Origin: Symsagittifera roscoffensis
Taxonomy: Eukaryota > Xenacoelomorpha > Acoela > Convolutidae
DNA: 64,000 nt
Direction: 5' to 3'
Assembly (NCBI RefSeq): GCF_963678635.1
Contig: NC_087062.1
Location: forward strand, 40,854,672 to 40,918,671
In this document: piece by piece, positions 23,358-33,038 of the stretch
How the letters are laid out: each line of letters starts with the position of its first letter
Position numbering within the stretch: the first letter of the stretch is position 1
Notes under the pieces: model-generated
Database searches by the model: none
What the model saw: the letters and a program-made list of their open reading frames with translations, nothing else
What the model was told of the DNA's origin: nothing
Program-made: the position numbers and the translations under genes

Positions 23358-23925
23358 ATGGGCCAAAAATTGTCGGACGATCCAAGATACAGAAAATCCT
23401 ATGGAAACTCACAGCTGGCCAAGCCTTTTGCAGTCTATGATCGCTCAGACCCTGGAATAGCGAGGGTGTTCATTGTGGAGGGTTCGGACTTCGATGGAAC
23501 GTCTCCAAAGTTGTTTTGGCCAGAAACGTTGGGCTACCTGCTGCTAGAGGCGCAACTCAATCAGATGTTGACTCTGATTGTGGCAATGAAGTCAGAAACG
23601 CCTTGAAACGCCTTGTGTTGTTATTTTTCGTGGGGATGAAAAATCATCTGCACGCAGCGGGATTGCTTGAGCCCTTGAGGAACGGAGAGCCGACGCCGAA
23701 GAAGATCTGGGAGGCAATTCAGATGTTATTTGCCGCAATGAACGAGGTGGAGTAATTAGTGGCTTGTCGATTGGGATCGAAAATGAAGGTGGTTTTCACA
23801 TCATCACCAGGCTATGCAAGCATGCCACCAGCTCTTCAGTTCGTGCGTGCGATGTTAGTCTTGATAGCGGAGGGCAGCGGGCTGCGGATGTTTATGGCAG
23901 CTCCTAATCGAGAACTTGAGCCGGT
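23358..23925 (+). pseudogene. Possible second SGNH-like domain, copy 1
   Basis: The frame from 23358 reads PFAVYDRSDPGIARVFIVEG and SDFDGTSPKLFWPETLGYLL. It stops at 23606 because GAAACGCCTT is duplicated (23595-23604 and 23605-23614), a 10-bp insertion that shifts the frame. The second frame (to 23755) reads VLLFFVGMKNHLHAAGLLEP and PTPKKIWEAIQMLFAAMNEV. A Ser-containing strand end followed by a GxxN-like block loosely recalls an SGNH fold, but the key block III Asp is not present. This is a weak structural guess. After a TAA, open text continues (VVFTSSPGYASMPPALQFV). Confidence 0.35.
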
Positions 23926-23928
23926 GAA

Positions 23929-24579
23929 TTGAGACTTCTGAAGTTGGAAGTTGCGGCAATTTGTACACATGTGTATCACGCCCTGAGGGGTTTCTATGAG
24001 CTTGCAATTATAATGATCGTGTTGCATGAGGTGCTTTGTCTCGAGATATCGAATCTGGCTAGACAACTAAAGTTTAATCCTGAAGTAGGAGATGACGACC
24101 CCGAGGTGAGCCCGTTGACCGCCACTTTGTGGTTTCGGAGAACGGAGCTTACAATAACGGGTTCCACTAGCAGTGCGAGGGGACCCATCAACGATGGGAA
24201 GAATGTTGCGGGAGCCGAGAAGCAGTTGGAGTCGATGGTGTATCGTCTAACTCAAGAAAGAGGGAGATGGCCGTTCTTGACGCCAAGGCTGGAAAATGTC
24301 ACAAACAAGACAAAGGAAAGCGCGTCTCTCCTAATTAAGCAAAAATGGGAGGTTCTGCAGGATCAGCTTGAGCTCTCCGAGAGGAGGGAAGTGACGGTGG
24401 GAACGTTCGTTACGTCAGCAAATGAGACCACCATCGCTGGCTTCTTGAGAGAGCATGCGACGGGTGAATCGAAAACCAATGAAAACAAAAGTTTGAGACT
24501 CTTGAGTCCATGTTGGGAGAAGAAGTACACAGACGGGATATTTTACGCGGGGAACACTACTTTTGAAGCATTTGTATAG
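23929..24579 (+). pseudogene. Unrecognised 216-codon frame, copy 1
   Basis: Mixed hydrophobic and charged protein: HALRGFYELAIIMIVLHEVL near the start, then LEISNLARQLKFNPEVGDDD and KQLESMVYRLTQERGRWPFL. It ends after CWEKKYTDGIFYAGNTTFEA. It is in register with the preceding frame apart from a TGA just upstream, so it is probably a middle part of one long protein. It is identical in copy 2. No family recognised. Confidence 0.45.
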
Positions 24580-24585
24580 GATCTC

Positions 24586-24807
24586 TTGAGCATGTCAATC
24601 AACCGGCTGCTAGTTTTGTATCTGGTGTATCCCAGGTACTTATTCAACATGGGTCCTGCTTACATGTTCAACAGGGGTGGGGAAACCCTCAGAATTGACG
24701 GGTTCTTGACCTTGATACTCTTGATGCATGGAAATCTGGCGGTATTACACCGATTGACGAAATACAAGGACCCGCTGTCGGTAAGGAAAGCCTATCCGAG
24801 TCTTTAG
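24586..24807 (+). pseudogene. Short hydrophobic frame, copy 1
   Basis: Reads INRLLVLYLVYPRYLFNMGP, then GGETLRIDGFLTLILLMHGN. It follows directly after the 216-codon frame, in the same direction and after only a TAG codon. It may be the same protein continuing. Two hydrophobic stretches could be membrane-associated. Copy 2 differs by one codon (Thr to Met). Confidence 0.4.
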
Positions 24808-25237
24808 ACCTAATCCTACAAGTGTGCTGCTGGGCTAAAAACCCTACTGGTGGAGTATTTCTTAATGCAAAATCGGCACTTGGCAGGAGAGGAGAAGAAC
24901 CCGAAGACTAAAGAAAATATGAGGGAGGTGAATGGAGGTATGCTCTTCTGACCGATCTCTGCGTGGCAATGCGATTTGATCCTCTAGGAACAATCAGGGG
25001 GCTGGGGGAGGTAGTGACTTGTATCTAAGGACCCACCGTTTTATATGCCTTTCCGGATCCACTTGTGACAGCGTACCGACATTCAGTTGTGTACGTGAGC
25101 CTGATAAGCATCTTGGACGGGACAGCGTTAAATTGGTGTAAGCAAGAAAACTTGAGGGCACAGATGAGTGAAACAGTGCTATTCGGAAAAAAGAAGGATC
25201 CAGAGTTGATAGTGCTCAATTTCAGAGGTCAGCTGCA
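24808..25237 (+). pseudogene. Frame-broken stretch between open segments, copy 1
   Basis: Coding-like text continues in short pieces (around 25065-25230, VVYVSLISILDGTALNWCKQ) with stops between. No separate gene. Most of the substitutions between the two 3.2 kb copies begin in and after this stretch. Confidence 0.4.
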
Positions 25238-26494
25238 ATGCAGAATGAGGAAAAACGAATGGGTTTTATCGAGGCCTTCTCAAAATCATGGAAGCTGAAT
25301 CCTTTGGCGAACAATACGCGAGAAGTCTTGAGAATTCCAGCGTCGAAGAAGAGTTTTGATTTCGTGAAGAATGAGCTTGACACATTGTTTGAGCGGGACA
25401 TGTTGCCTGTCAACATCCCAGAGTTTCCGACGGTGAGGCGAATGACATCGGGTATGAATAGCCCAATGATGGTCCCTTCAATGCACACTAGAGAAGCTGT
25501 GGAGCGACATCCGAAAGTGTTCACGCAAAGCTGGGATCCCCTGTTGATTGGATATTTGGCAGCAGTGTATTTCCACACGTGTGAAATCAAAATAAGTTCA
25601 TGGACCACTCAGGCCAAGAAGATGCGGGGCTTAATGCCTCTCAAGTATGAAGTCCGGGAAAGGAACAAAGTGCTTGAGAGAGCTGGCTTCGAGAATAAGG
25701 AGCTAAATTACGAAAGCGAGAGAATGATTGTGGAAGAGGGTCATCTAGCTCTGAAAGACGAAATGAAGTTCAGTACGAGGAGACACATTGCACCTTATGG
25801 ACTAGAGGAGGTGCAGTTGCAGCACGATGGACAAAAACTGGACGCAGCGGGAGCCCTCTATGTATCCTTAACCGAGTACAAAGCGATGGATCCTGAGACG
25901 CCTTCACCTCTGTCAGTCGACACTCCCGGAGACAGGAGGAGCCTTCCGGTGGAAAGCAGATTTAAGGTTGGACTAGAGAGGGACCAAACTGAAGCAAGAG
26001 AGGGAGAGATGATAGATGAAACCCTCAGCGAGGCCGGAGAAGAAATAGAATTAGGAGCTACACCCAACGACGAGGTGGTGTCAGGGAATTTCAGTCCCGG
26101 TACCACGCGCGAGTTGCTGCAAGACTTGAGCGGTGATGATTGGGCGGACACTGCTACACCACCCTTGGGATCTCCCCGGAAGAATCTAGAGTTGCATCCA
26201 GGAAGTGAGCCCTCGAACATGGGAAGGGTGCTCTTGAGTAATGAAGCCAGAGAAAAAAACGTTTTCGAAGGAAACAAGTGGATGTTCTTGGATACATTGG
26301 ATCAGAAAGGGTGGCAAGAATTGTTGAGTAAGTTCAATCAGAAAGTGGAGCGGAAAGTTAATATGGATGAGTTCAAAGAGGAGTTGTGGGACACTGTGGT
26401 GGGATTTGGCGAGCCTCTCCTGATGACTACTAGATTGGACGAGAAGGTGAGAGGAAAAATTACTCGACGAGATGATCCTCAAAGCAGAGCATGA
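25238..26494 (+). pseudogene. Long unrecognised frame of 418 codons, copy 1
   Basis: The longest frame of the second half. The N-terminal half is mixed: KKSFDFVKNELDTLFERDML, SWDPLLIGYLAAVYFHTCEI. The C-terminal half is acidic and Ser/Thr-rich: SLTEYKAMDPETPSPLSVDT, LSEAGEEIELGATPNDEVVS, LLQDLSGDDWADTATPPLGS. It ends with a Lys/Glu-rich tail. The first codon chosen is simply the first ATG; the true protein probably started upstream, since coding-like text runs on to the left. No domain recognised. The acidic tail resembles post-integrase acidic tails in this block, which is a similarity of style only. Confidence 0.5.
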
Positions 26495-26589
26495 ATCCTG
26501 TAAAGGCAGCTTAACTCTAAGATGGAAAAGTTAACTGCACCTCCTCTAGTCTTGAGCCGAAAAGCATGGGACTTCCCGATACTGCTTAA

Positions 26590-27157
26590 ATGGGCCAAAA
26601 ATTGTCGGACGATCCAAGATACAGAAAATCCTATGGAAACTCACAGCTGGCCAAGCCTTTTGCAGTCTATGATCGCTCAGACCCTGGAATAGCGAGGGTG
26701 TTCATTGTGGAGGGTTCGGACTTCGATGGAACGTCTCCAAAGTTGTTTTGGCCAGAAACGTTGGGCTACCTGCTGCTAGAGGCGCAACTCAATCAGATGT
26801 TGACTCTGATTGTGGCAATGAAGTCAGAAACGCCTTGAAACGCCTTGTGTTGTTATTTTTCGTGGGGATGAAAAATCATCTGCACGCAGCGGGATTGCTT
26901 GAGCCCTTGAGGAACGGAGAGCCGACGCCGAAGAAGATCTGGGAGGCAATTCAGATGTTATTTGCCGCAATGAACGAGGTGGAGTAATTAGTGGCTTGTC
27001 GATTGGGATCGAAAATGAAGGTGGTTTTCACATCATCACCAGGCTATGCAAGCATGCCACCAGCTCTTCAGTTCGTGCGTGCGATGTTAGTCTTGATAGC
27101 GGAGGGCAGCGGGCTGCGGATGTTTATGGCAGCTCCTAATCGAGAACTTGAGCCGGT
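26590..27157 (+). pseudogene. Possible second SGNH-like domain, copy 2
   Basis: Same as 23358-23925, including the 10-bp GAAACGCCTT tandem duplication and the same stops. The frameshift therefore predates the 3.2 kb duplication. Confidence 0.35.
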
Positions 27158-27160
27158 GAA

Positions 27161-27811
27161 TTGAGACTTCTGAAGTTGGAAGTTGCGGCAATTTGTACAC
27201 ATGTGTATCACGCCCTGAGGGGTTTCTATGAGCTTGCAATTATAATGATCGTGTTGCATGAGGTGCTTTGTCTCGAGATATCGAATCTGGCTAGACAACT
27301 AAAGTTTAATCCTGAAGTAGGAGATGACGACCCCGAGGTGAGCCCGTTGACCGCCACTTTGTGGTTTCGGAGAACGGAGCTTACAATAACGGGTTCCACT
27401 AGCAGTGCGAGGGGACCCATCAACGATGGGAAGAATGTTGCGGGAGCCGAGAAGCAGTTGGAGTCGATGGTGTATCGTCTAACTCAAGAAAGAGGGAGAT
27501 GGCCGTTCTTGACGCCAAGGCTGGAAAATGTCACAAACAAGACAAAGGAAAGCGCGTCTCTCCTAATTAAGCAAAAATGGGAGGTTCTGCAGGATCAGCT
27601 TGAGCTCTCCGAGAGGAGGGAAGTGACGGTGGGAACGTTCGTTACGTCAGCAAATGAGACCACCATCGCTGGCTTCTTGAGAGAGCATGCGACGGGTGAA
27701 TCGAAAACCAATGAAAACAAAAGTTTGAGACTCTTGAGTCCATGTTGGGAGAAGAAGTACACAGACGGGATATTTTACGCGGGGAACACTACTTTTGAAG
27801 CATTTGTATAG
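27161..27811 (+). pseudogene. Unrecognised 216-codon frame, copy 2
   Basis: Identical in protein sequence to 23929-24579. See that entry for its contents. Confidence 0.45.
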
Positions 27812-27817
27812 GATCTC

Positions 27818-28039
27818 TTGAGCATGTCAATCAACCGGCTGCTAGTTTTGTATCTGGTGTATCCCAGGTACTTATTCAACATGGGTCCTGCTTACATGTT
27901 CAACAGGGGTGGGGAAACCCTCAGAATTGACGGGTTCTTGACCTTGATACTCTTGATGCATGGAAATCTGGCGGTATTACACCGATTGATGAAATACAAG
28001 GACCCGCTGTCGGTAAGGAAAGCCTATCCGAGTCTTTAG
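27818..28039 (+). pseudogene. Short hydrophobic frame, copy 2
   Basis: Matches 24586-24807 except for one codon (ACG to ATG, Thr to Met, in LHRLMKYKDP). Confidence 0.4.
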
Positions 28040-28469
28040 ACCTAATCCTACAAGTGTGCTGCTGGGCTAAAAACCCTACTGGTGGAGTATTTCTTAATGC
28101 CAAATCGGCACTTGGCAGGAGAGGAGAAGAACCCGAAGACTAAAGAAAAGATGAGGAAGGTGAATGGAGGCATGCTCTTCTGACCGATCTCTGCGTGGCA
28201 ATGCGATTTGATCCTCTAGGAACAATCAGGGGGCTGGGGGAGGTAGTGACTTGTATCTAAGGACCCACCGTTTTATATGCCTTTCCGGATCCACTTGTGA
28301 CAGCGTACCGACATTCAGTTGTGTACGTAAGCCTGATAAGCATCTTGGACGGGACAGCGTTAAATTGGCGTAAGCAAGAAAACTTGAGGGCACAGATGAG
28401 TGAAACAGTGCTATTCGGAAAAAAGAAGGATCCAGAGTTGATAGTGCTCAATTTCAGAGGTCAGCTGCA

Positions 28470-29726
28470 ATGCAGAATGAGGAAAAACGAGTGGGTTTTA
28501 TCGAGGCCTTCTCAAAATCATGGAAGCTGAATCCTTTGGCGAACAATACGCGAGAAGTCTTGAGAATTCCAGCGTCGAAGAAGAGTTTTGATTTCGTGAA
28601 GAATGAGCTTGACACATTGTTTGAGCGGGACATGTTGCCTGTCAACATCCCAGAGTTTCCGACGGTGAGGCGAATGACATCGGGTATGAATAGCCCAATG
28701 ATGGTCCCTTCAATACACACTAGAGAAGCTGTGGAGCGACATCAGAAAGTATTCACGCAAAGCTGGGATCCCCTGTTGATTGGATATTTGGCAGCAGTGT
28801 ATTTCCACACGTGTGAAATCAAAATAAGTTCATGGACCACTCAGGCCAAGAAGATGCGGGGGTTAATGCCTCTCAAGTATGAAGTCCGGGAAAGGAACAA
28901 AGTGCTTGAGAGAGCTGGCTTCGAGAATAAGGAGCTAAATTACGAAAGCGAGAGAATGATTGTGGAAGAGGGTCATCTAGATCTGAAAGACGAAATGAAG
29001 TTCAGTACGAGGAGACACATTGCACCTTATGGACTAGAGGAGGTGCAGTTGCAGCACGATGGACAAAAACTGGACGCAGCGGGAGCCCTCTATGTATCCT
29101 TAACCGAGTACAAAGCGATGGATCCTGAGACGCCTTCACCTCTGTCAGTCGACACTCCCGGAGACAGGAGGAGCCTTCCGGTGGAAAGCAGATTTAAGGT
29201 TGGACTAGAGAGGGACCAAACTGAAGCAAGAGAGGGAGAGATGATAGATGAAACCCTCAGCGAGGCCGGAGAAGAAATAGAATTAGGAGCTACACCCAAC
29301 GACGAGGTGGTGTCAGGGAATTTCAGTCCCGGTACCACGCGCGAGTTGCTGCAAGACTTGAGCGGTGATGATTGGGCGGACACTGCTACACCACCCTTGG
29401 GATCTCCCCGGAAGAATCTAGAGTTGCATCCGGGAAGTGAGCCCTCGAACATGGGAAGGGTGCTCTTGAGTAATGAAGCCAGAGAAAAAAACGTTTTCGA
29501 AGGAAACAAGTGGATGTTCTTGGACACATTGGATCAGAAAGGGTGGCAAGAATTGTTGAGTAAGTTCAATCAGAAAGTGGAGCGGAAAGTTAATATGGAT
29601 GAGTTCAAAGAGGAGTTGTGGGACACTGTGGTGGGATTTGACGAGCCTCTCCTGATGACTACTAGATTGGACGAGAAGGTGAGAGGAAAAATTACTCGAC
29701 GAGATGATCCTCAAAGCAGAGCATGA
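28470..29726 (+). pseudogene. Long unrecognised frame of 418 codons, copy 2
   Basis: Matches 25238-26494 with a handful of replacements, for example Met to Ile (SIHTREAV), Pro to Gln (ERHQKV), Ala to Asp (GHLDLKDE) and Gly to Asp (VGFDEPLL). The frame stays open in both copies, but several changes are replacements, so there is little sign of selection on the protein since duplication. Confidence 0.5.
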
Positions 29727-29766
29727 ATCCTGTAAAGGCAGCTTAACTCTAAGATGGAAAAGTTAA

Positions 29767-29845
29767 AATAAAAGAGTTTAAACTAAAATTGATAATAACA
29801 ATTAACCTAATATTAAAATTGAAAATATTTAATACATAAGACTAG
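29767..29845. other. AT-rich spacer inside the purine-rich block
   Basis: Around 79 bp of A/T-rich sequence (AATAAAAGAGTTTAAAC to AATACATAAG) interrupts the G/A-rich coding-like sequence right after copy 2. It may be part of a deletion or insertion scar at the right edge of the duplication. Confidence 0.5.
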
Positions 29846-30277
29846 AGAGGTGCGAGGCAAGAGTCAGGTGGGGAAGGCCTGGACAAAGAAGCGGGTTCAG
29901 TATTGATCGTGACTACGCCCCCGAGTAAAGGAGTGTGGTCGAGGAAGAGGAAACGGGAAGTGGAAGAGCTGAGTCCATCGGTTGAGGCGGTATCGGAGAA
30001 GAACCTGAAGGAGACGGCTCCAATGGTCCTCGCGAGATAGAGGACAACAAAATACAAGAGAAACTCGATGGTCCGAAAATTGGCTGACGTATTGACTGAG
30101 ATGGAAAGCGCGACCACCTCAGAAACGGAGGAATTCTTCAAACCTCAAAAGGTGAATGCGAGGAAAGGCTCCACCAGTGGACAAATGTGGGAAGTGGAAA
30201 TCGGCGAGGAATGGATCTCGAGTCAACACCAGAGCATTGAGAAACAAGTGACAAGTGACCCCTTTGAAAAGTGTTAA
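29846..30277 (+). pseudogene. Broken charged frame after the duplication
   Basis: Open pieces read SVLIVTTPPSKGVWSRKRKR and VRKLADVLTEMESATTSETE (frame 30068-30277), then WEVEIGEEWISSQHQSIEKQ. A TAG at about 30040 separates them. Hydrophilic, with a short basic cluster (RKRKREVEE). No family recognised; probably the same decayed protein set as upstream. Confidence 0.4.
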
Positions 30278-31136
30278 CGAGAAACATCGCCCGCTCTTGC
30301 CTGGTGAATGGCCTTGGATACGACGAAAAAATTGAAAGGCTGCCTGAAGAAACTGGATTGAGGAGTGTCCAGAAAGCGTCGGAATTGGGCCAACGAACAT
30401 AGTGCCGAGGTGAACAGATTTCAGTTGAGTAGCCAGTTGGGACGAACTTGGCAGAAACTGTTGCTAGAGTACTTCGAGAATGAAATGAGGGCGCCCTAAT
30501 CGGCAAACCTTTAATGGCGAACCCTTTCATCGGGACGGTGGGGCAATTGTTGTTCACATGGAGCCTGGCAGGAGTGTTGTTAGAGGAGCTGACTTCAGGC
30601 GATAAACTAGGGTTGGGCGATAAAGGCCTACATATGTATCAAATGCTGATGCAGCATGTTGCTCGAGATAAATCGGAATTAATCATGGCGAGGAGGAAAG
30701 ATGCCGCCTGCTCCTTGGGATGGATATTGTCAGTGATACCCGATGCTACCATCCAAGCCTACTATCTCAGCGCGACGGGAGGTAAAGCATTGGAGAAAAA
30801 AGTCTCGAGCGTCATCTTGAATGTGCATCAGAGTACTGGAAATGAGAAGAATGATGGAGAACCACGCCAAAATCGACGAGATCAGGCAATTCTCCAACAA
30901 GAAAATTGATGAGTCAAGGCGTACATCGTAACATGGCTTTAGCGGAGGATTACTCGAGACCCACGAAGCGCGGGAAGTATCAATATGTGTCTGGAATGAT
31001 GGTAATATCGTACAACCCTTTCTTGGACTCGGACGCGAGAACTGCCTACATGAATTTTGAGGTCACGGAATTACTGAAGTTTTGGACGGAAAGAATAATC
31101 GAAATTGATGCGACTGACAAGGGAAAGCCGAGCTAG
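30278..31136 (+). pseudogene. Broken frames with a 131-codon open segment
   Basis: Short broken pieces at 30278-30513 lead to 30514-30909, which reads MANPFIGTVGQLLFTWSLAG, LHMYQMLMQHVARDKSELIM and ACSLGWILSVIPDATIQAYY. The frame 30906-31136 overlaps its end by 4 bp (ATGA) and reads SRPTKRGKYQYVSGMMVISY and TAYMNFEVTELLKFWTERII. The short overlap could reflect a frameshift rather than two genes. No family recognised. Confidence 0.4.
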
Positions 31137-32220
31137 GGTTCGCTTCCCGAGAAGGTACCTGAGGTCATCTGTGGGCCATGTTCTGAGAAGAAAGTGGAAC
31201 TGAGGCTAGGAGGTGATGACTCATACTGTCCACAACAGTTTGGAAACTACTGAGTTTTGAAACTACTGAGTTAATCCTGGTGTATACACACTCAAGTGAA
31301 CTTGAATGAAGAGGTAACGGAGCGAGTGAGGTTATCACCAGGAAAGGATAAGGATTTGGGAAAACTGAACGTGATACACAATTGGACCCTGTCTCGTCGA
31401 GAAAAACCTAAAGGAATCACGAACCAGTCAGACGATACATCAAAGGAAATGGAGTCAGCACCATGTCTTGATTTGGCAGCGGGAGGTGGAGAGCACTCTT
31501 GTGATGGAGGATACAGTCATTTCGAATGAAGGACCTAGCCATTTGGTTTGGTGACATCACAGGAAAAAAGAAAAGTGAGGTGCAAATAGTGGTGATGGAT
31601 TGAGGAGAATATAGCGAAATATCGGGAATCAAAGGCATCGACATTGGAGACGATTCATGCTATTGACTACAGCAGGAGGCTTGAATTGTTTGAGACTGCT
31701 TGCAATGTATTCACTGTACCCATTGAAGGTGTAGAACTCATGGTTTCGGACGACACTGACCTCTTGGCTGTATACTTCGACGAAGAATCACAAGAAGAAA
31801 CACCAGAAGGAATACCGCTAATTCCTGGCCGAGGTAGGGATGGAATCCTTCAAGAGACCTCCACTCACCCATCATAATGGGATAACCACGGGTTGAAAAT
31901 GGATTGGTAAGGTGTCTAGAGATAATACTAAGGCAAGGGAATCAATACTGGAAGAGGACCTGGCGAAACATGTGAGCTTGAGCTTTCATAACTCTTTTTG
32001 CTTGAAGAGAGACTCTATTGTGAGGAGCCTACCGAACCAAACGAGAAGAATGCAAGAGCAAAGGGAATGGATGCGATCCTATGAACAACTGAAGGCATGG
32101 GAGGAGATTGTGATCAGTTCCGATGATGAGGAGGAATTAACGATGAGGAGGCAAAAGATGAGGAGGCAAATCACTGGCCCAGCGCATCAGGACCCAGTAC
32201 CTCAAAAACAGGGGCTATGA
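31137..32220 (+). pseudogene. Broken acidic frames at the right end of the purine-rich block
   Basis: Three open pieces: 31296-31529 (NEEVTERVRLSPGKDKDLGK), 31644-31877 (MVSDDTDLLAVYFDEESQEE, ending near IPLIPGRGRDG) and 31912-32220 (EEDLAKHVSLSFHNSFCLKR, then ISSDDEEELTMRRQKMRRQ). The last has a direct repeat of GATGAGGAGGCAAA. Acidic and basic clusters alternate. I recognise no domain. The block of G/A-rich coding-like sequence ends shortly after. Confidence 0.4.
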
Positions 32221-32229
32221 AATGACAAG

Positions 32230-32690
32230 GATGCTCAGGGACTGGTTCTTGAGTCTTGAGTGTGAACTCATATAAAATCTGGGGGCACGGAAAATAGTTT
32301 TAACATACAAAATTTTGTTAATATTAGTATATCTATTTATAAAAATCAAATTGCTGCATGACAATTTTCTGAATGGGTTGAACAAAAGTTTTTCTAAGGA
32401 AAAGCTTATAAAGCTGGAAATCAGGGTGCAGGTGGATGCAGGTTTTGATTGCTGATTAGGTATATGGTGACAATTTTGCATGGCTGTGAATTTTGGGGAT
32501 GTACATAACGTTGAATCTGCTGCAAACTTCTGTAAATGACCACTGGTACTGTATCTTGAGACGCACTCAACATTCTGGAGGCTCACTGACATGACCACGA
32601 AGCGCGATGGAGAAGATGATCTTGAGATTAGGGAGTATGTGCCAGTCGGTCATATCTGGAAGTTTGGCCTTGCTTTGGGTTAAAAAGTAA
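32230..32690 (+). pseudogene. Decayed frame with three in-frame TGA codons
   Basis: One + frame runs from about 32272 (NLGARKIVLTYK) through LLHDNFLNGLNKSFSKEK and LEIRVQVDAGFDC, then TGA, LGIW, TGA, QFCMAVNFGDVHNVESAA, TGA, and on to THSTFWRLTDMTTKRDGEDD and VPVGHIWKFGLALG, ending at TAA. The three stops are all TGA, so lost Trp or Arg codons are likely. The words AAATCTGGGGGCACGG (32276-32291) also occur inside gag at 15598-15613. Family not recognised; it may be host or element sequence. Confidence 0.4.
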
Positions 32691-32728
32691 TTTTTTCAAA
32701 AATTTGAACTGACCCTGTCATGCTCAAA

Positions 32729-32965
32729 TTTTTCGCGATAACTGAAAACATTAAATAAATTAGATCACAAAATTAGGGGTAAAATTGTGGGAAAGTTGCT
32801 AAAAAATACAAAAGTAAAATTGCAGTTTGCAATTTTACCAGAATAATTTGATACCAGTGGAGTTGTCATGTTCTTGATTGAGGATCAAGAGTTCAAGAAA
32901 AGAAGTGCAATTGACTGGACGAGAGTGAAGCGGGACAGGGAAGGTGGACAGCCGAAGCCACCTTA
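32729..32965 (+). repeat. 237-bp direct repeat, source copy
   Basis: This stretch reappears, seemingly without change, at 34423-34659, immediately upstream of the PHD-RT retrotransposon. It includes the start of the coding-like segment at 32868 and ends with GGTGGACAGCCGAAGCCACC. Confidence 0.95.
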
Positions 32966-33038
32966 TGGTCCAGGGAGTAAAACTTCTCGAGCTAAACTTA
33001 TTTACTTCAAACTTCTTCTAGAGATGCTTTATTACTAA
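32868..33038 (+). pseudogene. Short coding-like segment (56 codons)
   Basis: An ATG at 32868 opens MFLIEDQEFKKRSAIDWTRV, then KRDREGGQPKPPYGPGSK, and closes at TAA (33036-33038). The composition looks like protein coding and resembles the neighbouring decayed frame in style. It could be another piece of that protein or an exon. Its first half is copied at 34562-34659. Family not recognised. Confidence 0.35.

Larger units (their letters stand above)
23318..26534 (+). repeat. 3.2 kb tandem duplication, copy 1
   Basis: Identical in order to 26550-29766 at a constant offset of 3232 bp. Copy 1 ends in AAAAGTTAA, and 15 bp (CTGCACCTCCTCTAG) separate the copies. I saw no difference in the first ~1.4 kb and about 16 single-base differences in the remaining ~1.8 kb. 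The duplication is therefore recent compared with the decay of the frames, which is shared by both copies. Confidence 0.95.
26550..29766 (+). repeat. 3.2 kb tandem duplication, copy 2
   Basis: Second copy of 23318-26534, offset 3232 bp, with about 0.5 percent differences overall, all seen in the right-hand part. It ends at the same AAAAGTTAA, but is followed by an AT-rich spacer instead of the 15-bp linker. Confidence 0.95.

Noticed and set aside
25222-26482. Minus-strand frames opposite the 418-codon frame
   Set aside because: Shadows; the same appear opposite copy 2, and one is shortened there by single-base changes.
19838-32220. TGA read as Trp (alternative code) in the element frames
   Set aside because: MED13 uses TGG for Trp and ends in TGA, and other stops (TAG, TAA) and frameshifts also interrupt the element frames, so decay is the simpler reading.
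32215-32598. 127-codon minus-strand frame
   Set aside because: The + strand frame over the same bases reads more like protein, and the minus frame has no recognisable domain.
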